The position numbers were made by a program, and so were the translations under genes. The notes beneath the pieces were generated by a model. The model saw only the letters and a program-made list of their open reading frames with translations. It ran no database searches and was not told where the DNA came from. This document shows, in pieces, positions 25,678 through 33,808 of a stretch of DNA of 64,000 nucleotides (its first letter is position 1; the number at the start of each line of letters is the position of its first letter). Location of the stretch: the NCBI RefSeq assembly GCF_039655745.1, contig NZ_JBBYXI010000001.1, forward strand, positions 930,001 through 994,000, read 5' to 3'. This DNA comes from Hohaiivirga grylli (GTDB lineage: Bacteria > Pseudomonadota > Alphaproteobacteria > Rhizobiales > Beijerinckiaceae).

Positions 25678-25932
25678 TTAACCTTCAACGTCGAGAGGCG
25701 TTGTTCCAGAGGCCTCACCCGTGGGCCCGGTCGTGATTTTATCAATGCGGGCCTGTGCGCTTTTGAGAAGGGTTTCGCAGTGCTTCTTCAGCGCTTCACC
25801 ACGTTCATAAATGGCAATGGAATCTTCCAGTGGCACATCACCACGCTCAAGACGTCTGACAATTCCTTCGAGCTCTTCAAGAGCCTTCTCGAAGGGAAGC
25901 GAAGTGACAGGCGTATTCTCGTTGTTATCCAT
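25678..25932 (-). CDS. xseB: Exodeoxyribonuclease VII small subunit
   Basis: An 84-residue protein of the XseB family, a coiled helix hairpin with the family pattern SLPFEKALEELEGIVRRLERG and LEDSIAIYERGEALKKHC. It forms exonuclease VII with XseA, which is not in the window. The ATG at 25932 is chosen over an upstream in-frame extension because AGG lies 7 bases ahead and this is the canonical family start. In many relatives a deacetylase gene lies directly upstream; here there is a phosphatase instead. Confidence 0.92.
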   Translation of the reverse strand: MDNNENTPVTSLPFEKALEELEGIVRRLERGDVPLEDSIAIYERGEALKKHCETLLKSAQARIDKITTGPTGEASGTTPLDVEG

Positions 25933-26066
25933 AATATGACCTTCATAAGAGAGTGCTACAATGCCTCTCTTTAGTGAATCAGGTTTAAGCTGATATCTGT
26001 TGTGCAAACAAGTGCAGATTTAATCAATGGCATATTTCAGCATTTTTCCAGCAGATAACTGGTAGA

Positions 26067-26588
26067 TTAACAGCTGGAACGAACTGGAAAACAGAATACT
26101 TCGCCTTCAAAGGCATCTGCCCCGCGCCCAATACTTCTGATAGCATCTACCATTCGGCCGTTTCGGTTCAAAATGTCATCTGCAAGCTGCACAAGGTGAA
26201 TATTTGGGGTCGCACAGGGGGATTGCTGGCGTAACTCTTGTGCGAGCTGGCTTTCACTATAAGCAGGCATCAGATCACAGGTTGCGATAAAAGCTGCTGC
26301 CGGAGAACGACTGACACCCGCAAAACAGTGAATGATCAGAGGGGAGGTCTGATCCCATGAGCGTGTGAAGTCCAGTATTGACTGAATATGGTTGACCTGT
26401 GCCAGCACATAACCCTCTTTGGGAGCAGTGATATCTGCAAATTCGATCACCCTGTGCTCTGAAATACTGGAAGTATTGATTTCAGATAAGCTTCTTTTGT
26501 CTGTGACAAGAGAAAGGATGTTTGTAGGCCGTATGTCTTGCATAAGCTGTGCCAGACAGGACAGGGGGGAGATATAAATAGCTGGCAT
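26067..26588 (-). CDS. Tyrosine/dual-specificity protein phosphatase-like protein
   Basis: A 173-residue protein with the Cys-dependent phosphatase signature HCFAGVSRSPAAAF (catalytic Cys and Arg present) preceded by the strand pattern SPLIIHC. A general-acid Asp may be supplied by FADITAP upstream. It probably dephosphorylates phosphotyrosine or a small molecule. The ATG at 26588 is preferred over an in-frame TTG 5 codons upstream. The annotation is by motif only; the fold family is common in Hyphomicrobiales. Confidence 0.8.
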   Translation of the reverse strand: MPAIYISPLSCLAQLMQDIRPTNILSLVTDKRSLSEINTSSISEHRVIEFADITAPKEGYVLAQVNHIQSILDFTRSWDQTSPLIIHCFAGVSRSPAAAFIATCDLMPAYSESQLAQELRQQSPCATPNIHLVQLADDILNRNGRMVDAIRSIGRGADAFEGEVFCFPVRSSC

Positions 26589-26715
26589 GTTCTTATATAT
26601 CAAACCGTTTTGAATTCACATGATAAAGTTTTATTTGAAAATTAATTATTGAATTGTTTTCTTTTTTGCATCAGAAAGGCCGTTATATAAAGAATTAATA
26701 ATTTGTGGAGCGTGG

Positions 26716-27231
26716 ATGTTTCCCAAACAATACCAGCCTTTAAAGGTGGGGGATACTCTTATACCTGTCTTGATGCATAAGATTATGCCGCTTGGTATTC
26801 TCTCTGCTGCAATTTGCGGAATGCTTGTGCTTGCCCCTATGCTTGTTATCGTCGGCCTTATTGATAAACCAGATGTGGTTCTTGAATCAATGAGGGGGCC
26901 TAACAGACATATCTGGCTTTACGCTGGCCTGGCATGGTGTGCAGGGCTGGTATTTAATATTTTTTGCGGCATCCTGCTCGGTAAGAGGCGCATCCATATT
27001 GAGCCTGATTACCTGATTGTCAGGACAGTTATGGGCCATGAAAAACGCATCAGTACGCGCGAAGTCACTAAGGTTTCAACGCATTTTTCGCTGGAATCAA
27101 TGCAGGCTTCTATGAATATCCGTTACCAGAATGGTGATCAGGAAACGATCAGTTGTGCAGGTATTCACAGCAGGGATGTCTCCCGGCTGGCAGAGTTTCT
27201 CTGTCCAACAGTTTCTTTGAGAATTTCATAA
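26716..27231 (+). CDS. Membrane protein with two helices and a PH-like C-terminal domain
   Basis: A 171-residue protein with two hydrophobic segments (about 25-50 and 76-101) and a cytoplasmic beta-rich domain after residue 102 (RRIHIEPDYLIVRTVMGHEKRISTREVT). The pattern resembles bacterial PH-like domains of small membrane proteins. GGAG lies 5 bases upstream of the ATG. No function is known; it stands alone between a phosphatase gene and a convergent HD gene. Confidence 0.6.
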   Translation: MFPKQYQPLKVGDTLIPVLMHKIMPLGILSAAICGMLVLAPMLVIVGLIDKPDVVLESMRGPNRHIWLYAGLAWCAGLVFNIFCGILLGKRRIHIEPDYLIVRTVMGHEKRISTREVTKVSTHFSLESMQASMNIRYQNGDQETISCAGIHSRDVSRLAEFLCPTVSLRIS

Positions 27232-27235
27232 ATCT

Positions 27236-27835
27236 TCACATAAGTTCTGCAGCTCTTTTCAAGAAAGCTGCCTGTACTTCTGCAATGGGTTTGGGGTGCA
27301 GAAGGTCGGAGATTTGTTTCGTTCCGATTTTAGGTTTGCCGAATAGCTCTAATGCTTCTTCCTCCGAGAAGCCGGCCAGATGGCTGGCTTCAAAATAAGC
27401 AGCGTGTTGATCTGCTTCTTTAACAAGGCGGCTCACAGATTTGGGGGCTGAAGCGGGGAGTTTGAAGTAGACATGGATGGCTGACATCAGTCTGGCTTCC
27501 ACCTCTTTATAGGTTCCGCCGATGATTGCCTTGAAGGGTGAGATCATATCTCCGATAACATATTCAGGGGCATCGTGGATGAGGGCTGCCAGCTGGATGG
27601 ATTTATCCAGATCGGGATTAAGGATGCTGATAATACGCTCAACCAGCAGTGAGTGCTGGGCGACAGAATAGATATGTTCGCCGGTTGTCTGACCATTCCA
27701 GCGCGCAACGCGGGATAGCCCGTGTGCAATATCTTCAAGCTCAACATCAATCGGCGCGGGGTTGATGAGATCAAGCCGACGCCCGGAGAGCATCCGCTGC
27801 CAAACACGCTGCTGATTATCGAATATCTTGCTCAT
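27236..27835 (-). CDS. HD-domain phosphohydrolase (YfbR-like)
   Basis: A 199-residue protein with the HD metal-binding signature VAQHSLLVERI and AALIHDAPEYVIGDMISPFK (His-Asp pair and downstream Asp). Together with RWNGQTTGEH this fits the YfbR group, which dephosphorylates deoxynucleoside 5'-monophosphates. Substrate is inferred from that resemblance. The ATG at 27835 overlaps the tag stop (ATGA junction), so the genes are translationally coupled. An in-frame extension of 8 residues upstream is ignored for that reason. Confidence 0.85.
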   Translation of the reverse strand: MSKIFDNQQRVWQRMLSGRRLDLINPAPIDVELEDIAHGLSRVARWNGQTTGEHIYSVAQHSLLVERIISILNPDLDKSIQLAALIHDAPEYVIGDMISPFKAIIGGTYKEVEARLMSAIHVYFKLPASAPKSVSRLVKEADQHAAYFEASHLAGFSEEEALELFGKPKIGTKQISDLLHPKPIAEVQAAFLKRAAELM

Positions 27836-28443
27836 AGTTTCCGGGCGAGCTCGGCACATTCTTCATGACGGAAGCAGCTGACCATATGATCATTGACCAT
27901 GCCGACAGCCTGCATGAAGGCGTAAACGATGGTTGGTCCGCAGAAATTAAAGCCTTTCTTCCGTAAATCTTTGGAGATTTTCTTTGAAAGCTCTGTTTCT
28001 GCGAGAACATCATCTCTGGTTCTCAACTGGTTCTGGATTGGTCTGCCGTCAAGGAAATCCCAGAGATAATTTGAGAACCCCTGTTTTTCCTGTATTTCCA
28101 GATAGGCTTTTGCGCTTGCAATTGTGCTCGTAATTTTTAAGCGATTACGGACAATGCCCGTATCCTGCATCAGCTCTTCAACTTTTGCGTCATCGAAGTG
28201 AATGATCTTCTCAGGTTCGAAGCCTGCAAAAGCCTTACGAAAATTATCGCGCTTGCGTAAGATTGTGATCCATGAAAGTCCGGCCTGAAAACCATCAAGA
28301 ATGAGCTTTTCAAACAGCGCGCGGTCATCAAATTCCGGAACGCCCCATTCTTCGTCATGATAAGCAACGTAAAGCGGGTCTACGCCCGGCCATGCACAGC
28401 GTGTTTTGCCATCTTCATGAAGAATGATCCATTCGTCAGACAT
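27832..28443 (-). CDS. tag: DNA-3-methyladenine glycosylase I
   Basis: A 203-residue base-excision glycosylase that removes 3-methyladenine. Family hallmarks are CAWPGVDPLYVAYHDEEWG (zinc Cys and His), FEKLILDGFQAGLSW, and the C-terminal zinc ligands in NDHMVSCFRH. It is coupled to the HD gene downstream by a 4-base overlap and follows ygfZ with a 1-base gap, so all three are probably one operon (ygfZ, tag, HD). Confidence 0.95.
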   Translation of the reverse strand: MSDEWIILHEDGKTRCAWPGVDPLYVAYHDEEWGVPEFDDRALFEKLILDGFQAGLSWITILRKRDNFRKAFAGFEPEKIIHFDDAKVEELMQDTGIVRNRLKITSTIASAKAYLEIQEKQGFSNYLWDFLDGRPIQNQLRTRDDVLAETELSKKISKDLRKKGFNFCGPTIVYAFMQAVGMVNDHMVSCFRHEECAELARKL

Positions 28444-28444
28444 T

Positions 28445-29302
28445 TTAATCCCCTGTGCTTTTCAGCGGAAATGCAAATGTTGCCCATTCTGGCTTTTCGG
28501 GAGACAGAACAGCTTCACCGCAGATAATCGGAAGTCCGGCTTCAATGGCATCAGATGCTTTATCAAGGCGAACCATAATCAGAACGGTATCTCTGGTAGA
28601 CGATCCGCTTTTTCCAATCAACCGATCCCCCACTGTGACATCTTGAAGAGGGGTGGGAGGCGTGCCCGTAAAACCGGCCTTGATAAAACGTGTTCGGGCC
28701 GTTCCGCGATGTTGCATGCGTGAGACAATTTCCTGACCGATATAGCAGCCCTTTCCAAAGGAAACACCATGGATCTGGTCCATATCAGCTTCATGAGGAA
28801 AACATTCACCAAACACAAAATCTTGCCCACCTTCCGGGATAGCGAGAGAAATTCTATGAATATGATAAGCTTTCTCATCAGTATCAGTGGAAATCGTGCC
28901 TTTCTCCGCGATGGCGCGCCAGCCAAGCGCAGCAATACGGGGGTCCTGTGAGGAAGTAAGTGTACCTTCTGGCTGGGCTGCTCCGTCCCATCCGGCAAAG
29001 ACGCCATAAGTTTGGGCTAAGGCTTCAATTAAAACTTTCGCCCTTAACCGGTAGAAACCAAGACGTTTCATAAAGGCCTCAGCCTGATCTGATGCGATGT
29101 CGCAGATGAAACTGCCCTCGGCATTTCTGTAGAGGATAAAATCAAATAAAATCTTACCCTGCGGGGAGAGGAGGGCGCCAAAAACAGATTTCTGATCAAT
29201 GGTTTCACTGATGTCGCATGTCAGAATGTTCTGGAGGAAACCCTCGGCATCATCACCACTGATTTTTATGATTGCGCGATCATTAAGTTGAGCGACAGCC
29301 AT
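28445..29302 (-). CDS. ygfZ: Folate-binding protein YgfZ (CAF17-like, Fe-S assembly)
   Basis: A 285-residue GcvT-related protein with the YgfZ signature KGCYIGQEIVSRMQHRGT. It assists repair or assembly of iron-sulfur enzymes in a folate-dependent way. Two tandem ATGs exist; GGGAG spacing favours the second at 29302. It is divergent from pyrC with about 80 bases between starts. Confidence 0.9.
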   Translation of the reverse strand: MAVAQLNDRAIIKISGDDAEGFLQNILTCDISETIDQKSVFGALLSPQGKILFDFILYRNAEGSFICDIASDQAEAFMKRLGFYRLRAKVLIEALAQTYGVFAGWDGAAQPEGTLTSSQDPRIAALGWRAIAEKGTISTDTDEKAYHIHRISLAIPEGGQDFVFGECFPHEADMDQIHGVSFGKGCYIGQEIVSRMQHRGTARTRFIKAGFTGTPPTPLQDVTVGDRLIGKSGSSTRDTVLIMVRLDKASDAIEAGLPIICGEAVLSPEKPEWATFAFPLKSTGD

Positions 29303-29383
29303 CATGTTCTCCCTTGCGTCATGCTATATAGTGACATATTCCGGTTAACGTTGCATCTCAAGTATAGACCACGGAGCAAGATG

Positions 29384-30715
29384 ATGGCCCAGACATTCGA
29401 TGTTGTTTTAAAAAACGGAACAGTCGTAAATCATGACGGTACCGGTAAACGCGATGTTGGCGTCATAAATGGTACAATCGTTGAAATTGGCGATTTATCA
29501 AATGCTTCGGCAGGTAAGGTCATTGATTGTACAGGCTTACATATTCTGCCGGGTGTGATTGATACACAGGTTCATTTCAGAGAGCCAGGACTGGATCATA
29601 AGGAAGATCTGCAGACAGGATCACATGCTGCTGTTATGGGCGGTGTGACAGCTGTTTTCGAGATGCCAAACACTAATCCACAGACAACAAGTGCCGATAC
29701 ACTGGCTGACAAGGTCAAGCGTGCGCATCATCGCATGCATTGTGATTTCGCTTTCTGGGTTGGTGGGACGCACGAGAATGTTGCTGACCTTCCTGAGTTG
29801 GAACGTTTACCTGCTTCTGCTGGTATCAAGGTATTCATGGGATCATCAACCGGGGATCTTCTCGTTGAAGATGATGAAGGTGTGGCCCGTATTCTTTCCA
29901 ATATTCGCCGTCGTGCCGCGTTCCACAGTGAAGATGAGGGGATGCTGCGCGCCCGCAAGGATTTACGTATTCCCGGTGATGCGCGCTCCCATCCGGTCTG
30001 GAGATCGGCTGAAGTTGCCCTGACATGTACAAAGCGTCTGGTTGAAATTGCCCGTCGTGTACGTGCGCGTATTCATGTTCTGCATATCTCAACAAAAGAT
30101 GAGATGGATTATCTGGCTGCGCATAAGGATGTGGCAACTGTTGAAGTTACACCGCATCACCTGACGCTTGTTGCACCAGATTGCTATGAACGCCTTGGCT
30201 CTTACGCTCAGATGAACCCGCCTGTACGCGATGAAGCGCATCGTCAGGGTATCTGGAACGGTATCACTCAGGGTATTGCGGATGTCCTCGGTTCTGACCA
30301 CGCCCCACATACCCGTGAGGAAAAGAGCAAGACATACCCAGATACGCCATCAGGCATGACAGGCGTGCAGACACTTGTGCCTATGATGCTTGATCATGTG
30401 AATGCAGGCCGTTTGTCTCTGGAGCGTTTTGTTGACCTGACAAGCGCCGGTCCAAAGCGTCTGTTTGGTATTGCCCGTAAGGGGCGGATTGCCGTTGGTT
30501 ATGACGCCGATTTCACAGTTGTTGATATGAAGAAGAAGCGGACCATTACCAATGACTGGATTGCATCAAAATGTGGCTGGACACCTTATGATGGGGTGAC
30601 AGTTACGGGCTGGCCGGTGGGTACCATCATTCGTGGTAAAACGGTAATGTGGGAAGATGCACTTGTTGAAGCAGCCCAAGGTGAGGCTGTTCGCTTTGAA
30701 GAGGCGCTTAGCTGA
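29384..30715 (+). CDS. pyrC: Dihydroorotase-family protein (COG0044)
   Basis: A 443-residue amidohydrolase of the class III dihydroorotase group. Seen: GVIDTQVHFREPGLDHKED, where the usual HxH is QxH (Q62, H64); GIKVFMGSSTGDLLV (candidate carboxylated Lys); FHSEDEGML; HVLHISTKDEMD; and GSDHAPH (catalytic Asp region). All other metal ligands of the family appear intact. GGAG is 7 bases before the second of two tandem ATGs (29384); an ATG at 29381 is equally possible. A strong terminator follows. Confidence 0.85.
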   Translation: MAQTFDVVLKNGTVVNHDGTGKRDVGVINGTIVEIGDLSNASAGKVIDCTGLHILPGVIDTQVHFREPGLDHKEDLQTGSHAAVMGGVTAVFEMPNTNPQTTSADTLADKVKRAHHRMHCDFAFWVGGTHENVADLPELERLPASAGIKVFMGSSTGDLLVEDDEGVARILSNIRRRAAFHSEDEGMLRARKDLRIPGDARSHPVWRSAEVALTCTKRLVEIARRVRARIHVLHISTKDEMDYLAAHKDVATVEVTPHHLTLVAPDCYERLGSYAQMNPPVRDEAHRQGIWNGITQGIADVLGSDHAPHTREEKSKTYPDTPSGMTGVQTLVPMMLDHVNAGRLSLERFVDLTSAGPKRLFGIARKGRIAVGYDADFTVVDMKKKRTITNDWIASKCGWTPYDGVTVTGWPVGTIIRGKTVMWEDALVEAAQGEAVRFEEALS

Positions 30716-30743
30716 TTTAAGCAGCTAAAACGAGATATAAAGA

Positions 30744-30769
30744 AAGCCGCAGATTATGCGGCTTTTTTC
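30744..30769 (+). terminator. Rho-independent terminator after pyrC
   Basis: AAGCCGCA (30744-30751) pairs with TGCGGCTT (30757-30764), loop GATTA, followed by TTTTCTT. It lies about 28 bases after the stop codon. Confidence 0.9.
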
Positions 30770-30791
30770 TTAAATAAATGAATTTATCCGT

Positions 30792-31049
30792 TCAGTGTTT
30801 TGGCAACAGAGAGAATTCACCTGACTTAATGCGATCCACAAGGCCTGCTGCATATTCAGCAGCAGCATCTTCACCATAGGTGCCAACAAGCTCATGGAAA
30901 GCAGCGCAGATAGCAGCCTGCGCAACGAAATCCGTATCAAGGCCATCAAGACGGGCCTCTGCAAATGCTTCGACGACATAGCTGAGGGCAGCGTCTTTCA
31001 TAGCTGCGCATTCGGCTCTTTCTGTCATCAGGATTTCATTGTCGTTCAT
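30792..31049 (-). CDS. Small conserved hypothetical protein, 85 residues
   Basis: A soluble, helical, acidic protein (MKDAALSYVVEAFAEARLDGLDTDFVAQAAICAAF ... residues 17-50), with no signal peptide or membrane segment. It resembles small conserved proteins of unknown function I associate with Hyphomicrobiales. The ATG at 31049 has only a weak ribosome site; an ATG at 31028 is an alternative. It sits alone, with the pyrC terminator facing it. Confidence 0.6.
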   Translation of the reverse strand: MNDNEILMTERAECAAMKDAALSYVVEAFAEARLDGLDTDFVAQAAICAAFHELVGTYGEDAAAEYAAGLVDRIKSGEFSLLPKH

Positions 31050-31176
31050 AATTCTGCTTCTGATAGGTCGGTTTTTATAAGTAGTAAGGGCACCCTAATG
31101 GTTTATCTTCGTAAACGCTACAAAGAGTACTAAAAGCGGTTAACGGCCAAAATAAGATATTTGAATCTCTTTTGTT

Positions 31177-31602
31177 TTAAGGGTTTTTCTGGCTCTGACG
31201 TTTTAAAATGGCACTTGATAACTGTTCTATTTCAGCCAGATAACGCTGGCTTGCCTCGCGTGCTGATGCCGTACAGCTTTGATAAGTTACGGCATAATTC
31301 CGGTATCCGTTATTATAGGCACCGGCAATCCGGCCCTTTCTATCCGGGCTCGTGCCTTCTGCATCTAAAAGCTGTTGCATGACAAGGGGCCATTTATCTG
31401 CATCCGTTGCTGCGCAAATATCTTGTAGAAAGGCCAAAGAACCGGCCACTTCAGCAATTCTGAATATGCTGCGATCCACGTCAATTGAGGTGTTGCCTTG
31501 CCATGGTTTTTGGGTTTGGGAAACAGATTGGGCGGTGAGGGGCTGAGCGCCAGATAACGTGAAGAGAAGCAACCATAAACTGAGGCTATGAAGACTTCTC
31601 AT
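31177..31602 (-). CDS. TIGR02301-family exported protein
   Basis: A 141-residue protein with signal peptide (LSLWLLLFTLSGAQPLTAQ) and a helical mature part: FRIAEVAGSLAFLQDIC ... DKWPLVMQQLLDAE ... RIAGAYNNGYRNYAVTYQSCTASA. Two conserved cysteines probably form a disulfide. This matches the TIGR02301 family of Hyphomicrobiales, function unknown. GAAGG lies 8 bases before the ATG at 31602, which overlaps the NUDIX stop by about 17 bases. Confidence 0.82.
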   Translation of the reverse strand: MRSLHSLSLWLLLFTLSGAQPLTAQSVSQTQKPWQGNTSIDVDRSIFRIAEVAGSLAFLQDICAATDADKWPLVMQQLLDAEGTSPDRKGRIAGAYNNGYRNYAVTYQSCTASAREASQRYLAEIEQLSSAILKRQSQKNP

Positions 31603-32074
31603 TGGCTGAACCTTCAGGGTTGTCATGGCCGGTCAGGAGTATCTCGGCCTTTTCAAGAGCCTCTTTAAGATGGGGCGTTGTGGGTAGGTTGTCCAGTTCT
31701 TCAAGACTGGCCCAGATTACCTTTTTGGCCTCGGGTCCCGTTACAGCTTCTCCGCTTTGCCAATATGCAGCATGGACCATGATGACAACATGGTCGGATA
31801 TCCTGCCGTCTGATGTATGGTTTATGATTTCCAGCGGGCAGACTAAAACAGGTTGCTGACAGATAACGCCAACTTCCTCACCAAGTTCACGACAGGCTGC
31901 CTGTGACAGGTTTTCTCCAACTTCAACCATACCGCCGGGAAGGGAAAAAATGTCCTCAAATGGCGGTTTTCCACGAGATGCCAATAAAAATTTCCCATCC
32001 CGATAAACAGCGACTGAGGCCGCAAGATAGGGCCTTTTTGGAATACGCCGTTCATTATGATTGGAGTTCGACAT
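31586..32074 (-). CDS. NUDIX hydrolase
   Basis: A 162-residue NUDIX pyrophosphohydrolase. The box GGMVEVGENLSQAACRELGEEVGV (about 46-69) contains the catalytic REL..EE residues. N-terminal RPYLAASVAVYRDGKFLLASRG is typical of ADP-ribose- or nucleotide-cleaving members. The exact substrate is unknown. Its ATG at 32074 overlaps the pdxH stop by one base (TGATG), and its end overlaps the TIGR02301 gene start, giving a pdxH-nudix-TIGR02301 operon. Confidence 0.9.
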   Translation of the reverse strand: MSNSNHNERRIPKRPYLAASVAVYRDGKFLLASRGKPPFEDIFSLPGGMVEVGENLSQAACRELGEEVGVICQQPVLVCPLEIINHTSDGRISDHVVIMVHAAYWQSGEAVTGPEAKKVIWASLEELDNLPTTPHLKEALEKAEILLTGHDNPEGSANEKSS

Positions 32075-32718
32075 CAGGGATAAAGCCTGGATTTGCTCCA
32101 ACCATCGCCTTGTCTGGTAAAGACAACGCGGTCATGGAGGCGGAAAGGTTTATCCTGCCAGAATTCGATTGAGACAGGGGCAATGCGCAAGCCACTCCAA
32201 TAGGGCGGGCGTGGGATATCGCCGATCAGATATTTGGCGGTGTATTTCGCAACTGCTTTTTCCAACGCAAAGCGACTTTCCAGTGGGCGGGACTGCTGAC
32301 TGGCCCATGCGCCAATTCGACTGTCTCGGGCGCGGGAATTAAAATAAGCATCTGCTTCTTCATCGCTGACGCGGGTAATCAGGCCTCGAGCCCGGACTTG
32401 CCTGCGAAGACTTTTCCAGTGGAAAACCAAAGCAGCTTTTGGCTGGCCCAGCAGCTGGCGCCCCTTGTTGGATTCAAGGTTCGTATAAAAAACAAAGCCG
32501 CGAGGATCGACACCTTTTAACAGAACTGTACGTACATCAGGCATTCCGTCCGCATCAACAGAGGCAATCTGCATCGCATTGGGATCTTCTGGTTCTGAAG
32601 CTTTTGCCTCTTTCATCCACTGGTCAAATAAAACCCAAGGCTCATTTGCATCCGTAAAGTCACCGGATGTTAACCGGTTTGTGTTCTGATCATTAGAAGT
32701 TTCATGCTGAATGTTCAT
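32074..32718 (-). CDS. pdxH: Pyridoxamine 5'-phosphate oxidase
   Basis: A 214-residue FMN enzyme that makes pyridoxal 5'-phosphate. Motifs: PNAMQIASVDADGMPDVRTVLLKG, FYTNLESNKGRQL, RQVRARGLITRV, SRARDSRIGAWASQQSRPL and the C-terminal FWQDKPFRLHDRVVF. Length matches E. coli PdxH. The open frame continues 35 residues upstream, into the divergent lipoprotein gene, but family alignment and a plausible N-terminus favour the ATG at 32718. Confidence 0.92.
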   Translation of the reverse strand: MNIQHETSNDQNTNRLTSGDFTDANEPWVLFDQWMKEAKASEPEDPNAMQIASVDADGMPDVRTVLLKGVDPRGFVFYTNLESNKGRQLLGQPKAALVFHWKSLRRQVRARGLITRVSDEEADAYFNSRARDSRIGAWASQQSRPLESRFALEKAVAKYTAKYLIGDIPRPPYWSGLRIAPVSIEFWQDKPFRLHDRVVFTRQGDGWSKSRLYP

Positions 32719-32731
32719 AAGACGAGCCAAT

Positions 32732-33295
32732 ATGTCTGCCATGACTGAAAAAAATAAGTCTCTTGGAAATACTACCGTAAGCAAAGACGCTTCTCTAGTG
32801 AGAAAGTTACGTTTTGCTTCCACACTTCTGGTATGCGTTGCTACGCTTGGCCTTGGTGGTTGTAGCTGGACATTTTCCCCTGATGCAGCATCCGGAAACA
32901 GTAAGTATGATTCTCTGGATGATGATATCCAGACCGGCTCAATCGGAACAAAAGATGTTACGACAGCCTTGCCTCAGTTCAAGAACCTGACAGATGAAGA
33001 TTGGCGTCGTGCCAAGGCCGCTCTTGATGTTGCGCTTGACCCCCATGGTTCAAAAGACCGGGTTGTCTGGGATAATCCAAGCACGATGGCAAAAGGGCAC
33101 TTTACATCTGATGGAGCACCTTTCCTGAAGAATGATGATATCTGCCGGAAGTTTAAAGCAACCGTCACGGATCAGCTTGAAACACATAATGTGCAGGGAA
33201 CAGCATGCCGTCCGTCTGGTGGCGAATGGAGCATCATAGACGTAGCCAAACCAGACAAGCATACAGCTGTCGAGAATAAGAAGAAAAAAGCCTAA
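32732..33295 (+). CDS. RT0821/Lpp0805-family surface lipoprotein
   Basis: A 187-residue lipoprotein: basic N-terminus, hydrophobic stretch and lipobox LGGC (Cys at about residue 47). The mature part has TDEDWRRAKAALDVALDP, WDNPSTMAKGHFTS and DICRKFKATVTDQLE, the pattern of the RT0821/Lpp0805 surface protein family (17-kDa antigen related). Function unknown. Start choice between ATGs 32732 and 32741 is uncertain; GACGAG precedes the first by 5 bases. Start codons of this gene and pdxH on the other strand are only 13 bases apart. Confidence 0.8.
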   Translation: MSAMTEKNKSLGNTTVSKDASLVRKLRFASTLLVCVATLGLGGCSWTFSPDAASGNSKYDSLDDDIQTGSIGTKDVTTALPQFKNLTDEDWRRAKAALDVALDPHGSKDRVVWDNPSTMAKGHFTSDGAPFLKNDDICRKFKATVTDQLETHNVQGTACRPSGGEWSIIDVAKPDKHTAVENKKKKA

Positions 33296-33391
33296 CAGAC
33301 CGGTTGTCGCGGCAGGCCCATCTTCGCCATAACAACTTGCTTCTACTGGTTGTTCGGGGCAATCTCGCCTAACTGATATTGGAGGCATTGA

Positions 33392-33778
33392 ATGGAACTG
33401 TTTACGCGTGAAGCCTATGAAGCTTTCATTCTGACTTTGCCTGGAACAAAAATTGTCGAGCAGTGGGATAGCCATGTTGCCAAGGTTGGCGACAAGGTCT
33501 TTAGCTTATTGACACAAGACCGGTGCAAGTGGCTGCCCAAAGAAGATAAACCATACAGATTTATTGTTATCCATTGTCCAGGGTACAGCTTTGAAATGCT
33601 GACGACTTTATCTGGGGTTAATCAGGCTTCTCATTTTGCGAAACGTCGCTGGGCTTCAATTTCAAATAATAGCGAACTTTCAGAAGACGACATCAAAGCT
33701 TACATTACGCGCTCCCATCAGTTGATCGCTGCCAAGCTGACAAAGAAGCTCAGGGCAGAGTTGGGAATAACCATCTGA
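33392..33778 (+). CDS. MmcQ/YjbR-family protein
   Basis: A 128-residue protein of the CyaY-like MmcQ/YjbR fold: EAFILTLPGTKIVEQW, HVAKVGDKVFSLL, KEDKPYRFIVIHCPGYSFEMLT and HFAKRRWASIS. YjbR was described as a DNA-binding protein in E. coli; a general role is not established. GGAGG sits 6 bases before the ATG. It precedes acuI by about 30 bases and may be co-transcribed. Confidence 0.85.
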   Translation: MELFTREAYEAFILTLPGTKIVEQWDSHVAKVGDKVFSLLTQDRCKWLPKEDKPYRFIVIHCPGYSFEMLTTLSGVNQASHFAKRRWASISNNSELSEDDIKAYITRSHQLIAAKLTKKLRAELGITI

Positions 33779-33808
33779 CAGCGCATTCTTCCCATGAAGG
33801 AGAAAAAC

